Part shown: positions 61,530-64,000 of the stretch, in pieces | How positions within the stretch are numbered: position 1 is the stretch's first letter | Layout of the letters: every line of letters starts with the position of its first letter | Origin: Delphinus delphis | Lineage: Eukaryota; Chordata; Mammalia; Artiodactyla; Delphinidae | Direction: 5' to 3' | Length of the DNA: 64,000 nucleotides | Assembly (NCBI RefSeq): GCF_949987515.2 | Contig: NC_082685.1 | Coordinates: 29,342,168 to 29,406,167 of the forward strand | Notes under the pieces: model-generated | The model's database searches: none | Seen by the model: the letters and a program-made list of their open reading frames with translations, nothing else | Told to the model about the DNA's origin: nothing | Translations under genes and position numbers: made by a program

Positions 61530-61776
61530 TGGGTGAGTAGTCTGCCTGGTATAGTGGGAAATACTGGGTCTCCCGTCTGAGCATAAACTCCCAACCTCCA
61601 AGCTTACAAGCCATAATGTGGGAGCCACGTGGGAAATTATTTAACATATCCAGGGCCCCGATTTCCTCCTCTGTCAAATGGAACTTGTAACATTTATCCC
61701 ATGGAACTACTAGGGGAAATAGAGAAGCTAAAACCTGTGAAAGTCTTCTAATATACAACCTGAAGTTACTAGGACT
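61530..61776 (+). repeat. MIR SINE, interrupted
   Basis: 'tctgcctggtatagtgggaa', 'atactgggtctcccgtctga', 'gatttcctcctctgtcaaat', 'ctaggggaaatagagaagct' fit MIR order. Confidence 0.65.
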
Positions 61777-61794
61777 CAAACATGGACTGAATCT

Positions 61795-61903
61795 TTTCGT
61801 TGTTGTTGTTGGCCACACCATGGGCTTGTGGGATCTGAGTTCTCCAACCAGGCCCCAGCAGTGAAAGCACCAAGTCCTAACCACTGGACTTCCAGGGAAT
61901 TCC
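61795..61903 (-). mobile_element. Short tRNA-derived SINE of the CHR group (older type)
   Basis: Reading the minus strand, it starts 'gggaattccctggaagtcca' and continues with 'gtggttaggacttggtgctt'. It ends in a (TTG)n-complement tail without the long CHR-1 body. The 18-bp duplication 'caaacatggactgaatct' is exact at 61777-61794 and 61904-61921. The exact subfamily name is uncertain. Confidence 0.9.
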
Positions 61904-61921
61904 CAAACATGGACTGAATCT

Positions 61922-63139
61922 GACGACATTGTCCATGGGGACATAATTCTGGTTTGAAGCCACTCAAGCTGTCTTTCTAACTCTCTGGCAGAGGTTCTGA
62001 GATTACATAGATAATTTAAACTATTTATTGGTCAATTAATCCTGTTTCTATTCAGATGCAAACAAGGCTGTTGAAATAAAGGTGACTGAGAGACCAGGTG
62101 GTGTCCTCACATGATGAGTTAAAGCCTGAAAACATTCCACACCCTCTTTATATAGCTTCGGTTAGAGTGTAAGAGATGGGTGTTCGGGGTAATCTGTCTA
62201 CAAGGTCTTAAACCGGACAACAAATATTAAAGTCCAGTTTTTTGGATCTGTGAGCCATTCCTTTGTCTCCTCATCCTTTCTCTGTTCCAGGGATATGGCA
62301 GGAATACAAATTCGGATTTAGAAGGGGCAATAAGCAAAATGCTAATTGATCTAAAAGTGGCCTGAACCAAGGGAGCAAGTCCTTCTGCTTGGGTAAGGTG
62401 AAGGAAGAGACTTCACAGCCAAACTCCCTGCTGAAGGATGGGTTGAGTTCATCAGACAGTTGAGATGGAAAGAGTGTCCCTGGCAGTGGAAAATGTGTGA
62501 CTGGTGAGGGTGGCTGGGATGTTGCATGTAGGAATGGGGAAAGGGAAATGAGAACAGATAGGCAGACCAGGTAGAGTGAGGGCTTTCCATGATGTTGTCA
62601 CTTCCTTGAGGGCAAAATGTGTTTTAGTTGCCCTTGTGTTTCACTACCTGACAGAGCCAGGCAGAGGAAACATGCTTGGATTGGCTTTTGGGAAGACAGC
62701 AGTGATTAACTAGTAGTACGACAGATGGACTGTAAAAGGCAGAGGCTGCAGGTGGGGGTGCTGTGGAGAACGTTTCTGCAGACCCAGCTACAAGCGACAA
62801 ACTAAGACAGCAGGGTGAACTTTAAGAGCCAGGAAAACAGGTTAGAGATACTAAAGAAAGGAAGTGACAGAAATGGTCAGCTGGCTCTGGGTCATCAGGG
62901 AAAAGGAAAAATCAAGAAGGGCTGCAGGTTTTTAGCTGGGGAACTGGGAGAGGGACATATTTTCATAGGACCTAGAAGATCATTTGCTGGTCTTCCTTTT
63001 CTCCTTCCCTATAAGGACAGTTCCCATTTCAGGACTTAATTTCCTTCTTAATATTCCGGTGTCTTCCTCCAACACGGCTGCCCCCATCCACTAGCAATAC
63101 TCACTAACAGGACTTCACTGCAGGTGATACGATGTCACA
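61922..63139. other. Unassigned intronic sequence
   Basis: An L2-like end may lie at 62590-62695 ('tgtcacttccttgagggcaa' ... 'ctacctgacagagccaggca'). Otherwise nothing recognised. Confidence 0.45.
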
Positions 63140-63355
63140 CAGATATGGGTGTCCATCCTGGCACTGGTACTCACAAGCTTTCAGACTGGGGGAAAGTTCT
63201 TTAATCCTCTTAGGCTTTATTTCATTGGTAAAGTAGGGAGACCACACCACTCTACTCACAGGGTCGTCTTCATGAAGATTACACGGGGTCAAGTATAGAA
63301 GATCCTCTGCACAATGTCTTGTTCATCTTAAGGGTTCAATAAACGTTAACTACCA
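63140..63355 (+). repeat. MIR SINE
   Basis: 'atcctggcactggtactcac', 'aagttctttaatcctcttag', 'tttatttcattggtaaagta' and 'agggttcaataaacgttaac' follow MIR. Confidence 0.75.
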
Positions 63356-63514
63356 TTTTTATTGTTTTGCTACTTTGGCTTATTATTATTATCATCATCA
63401 TCAACATTTTGGTCATATGTCATGGTCGTTCAGGACACTTTCTGAGACACATGAAGAGCTCCCCTCCTTCTTTCACACTTTACGCCTGTGACAGCATGAT
63501 TTGCCTCTAGACCT

Positions 63515-63690
63515 ACACTTTGCAAGCTGCAATGCCCAGATGAATCCCCTGAGGATCGAATTCCAGATCTAGAATCTAATTCAGGGAGTCTGGGGTGGGG
63601 CCTCAGAGACTATACTTCTCACAAGCTCCCAGAGATTGCCAACGTGCTGGTGTGTGGACCACCCTTTAAGGAACACATATACAGACTCTC
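63515..63690. mobile_element. MER5-like hAT-Charlie DNA transposon fragment
   Basis: 'atctaattcagggagtctgg', 'ggtggggcctcagagactat' and 'gctggtgtgtggaccaccct' resemble MER5A/Charlie-derived elements. Non-coding, ends diverged. Confidence 0.7.
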
Positions 63691-63876
63691 CAGGCAATTC
63701 TGGAGTGGAGAATGAAACGCAGATTGTAACCCATTTTGACCTTTCAGTGCCTATCATTCATGCTGACCAGGAAACACTTCCTTTTAGAGTCAATAGCTTC
63801 CCTGTAGTTATATACTTTGTTTCCCTACCTACATGTTTAACTCCTGTGAATGGGGCCAACTGAAGATCACCCAGTC

Positions 63877-64000
63877 TTTTTTTTTTTTTTTTTTTGCGGT
63901 ACGCGGGCCTCTCACTGTTGCGCCCTTTCCCGTTGCGGAGCACAGGCTCCGGACGCGCAGGCTCACAGGCCATGGCTCACGGGCCCAGCCGCTCCGCGGC
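63877..64000 (-). mobile_element. CHR-2 SINE, cut by the window end
   Basis: Poly(T) then 'gcggtacgcgggcctctcac', 'tgttgcgccctttcccg' and 'gaggcacaggctccgg'-like text are reverse CHR-2. The head lies beyond position 64000. Confidence 0.95.

Larger units (their letters stand above)
28245..64000 (-). other. TENM2: Intron upstream of the teneurin exon (partial)
   Basis: In gene orientation this precedes the exon. The preceding coding segment was not recognised anywhere up to the end of the window, so this intron is at least 35.7 kb. Its repeat content is listed separately. Confidence 0.85.

Overview
This is vertebrate nuclear DNA from a mammal, almost certainly a cetacean (whale or dolphin). 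The evidence is the repeat content: several copies of the CHR-1 and CHR-2 tRNA-Glu-derived SINEs, recognised by the 'gggcttccctggtgg' head, the tRNA-like B-box 'gggttcgtgcc' and the 'gagaggcccgcgtacc' tail. CHR-1 is shared by whales, hippos and ruminant relatives; abundant, near-identical CHR-2 is characteristic of whales. The young L1s are also of cetartiodactyl type. No bacterial gene, operon, CRISPR array or ribosomal/tRNA gene is present.

The only host coding sequence I can support is one 235-bp exon on the minus strand (28244 down to 28010). It encodes part of the N-terminal cytoplasmic domain of a teneurin, best matched to TENM2. It has a clean acceptor (polypyrimidine tract plus AG) and donor (G|GTAAGT). 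Everything else is intron: 28245-64000 is the upstream intron and 1-28009 the downstream intron. Teneurin genes are known for very long introns, so this layout is expected.

The introns are mostly repeats. From left to right: L2-like LINE pieces (1-2 kb); an old antisense L1 split by a MER2/Tigger DNA transposon (3.1-4.1 kb); a CHR-1 SINE and a young L1 3' end (4.3-5.7 kb); a full-length but inactive L1 with nested insertions and a 3' transduction (9.27-16.40 kb); further MIR, L2, CHR-1 and L1 fragments (18-27 kb); the teneurin exon (28 kb) with a CHR-2 SINE about 430 bp away; a TA-rich minisatellite (32 kb); more L1, MIR, L2 and CHR-1 fragments (33-41 kb); a second long inactive L1 (41.3-47.3 kb); a sparser region (48-57 kb); and old L1, MIR, SINE, MER5-like and CHR-2 copies (57-64 kb).

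I found no undescribed molecular system. The most interesting observations concern retrotransposon history. (i) The two long L1s, about 9% different in flanking ORF2 sequence, share a gap-free 414-bp tract with only 2 differences, including the same ORF2-breaking lesion. This looks like gene conversion, a chimeric source element or an assembly artefact. (ii) The first L1 carries about 220 bp of 3'-transduced DNA ending at what looks like the polyadenylation site of a MaLR-type LTR, with an exact 11-bp target-site duplication enclosing the whole unit. (iii) A short retrocopied mRNA 3' end was inserted into that L1 and was itself later hit by a CHR-2 SINE, giving four layers of nesting.
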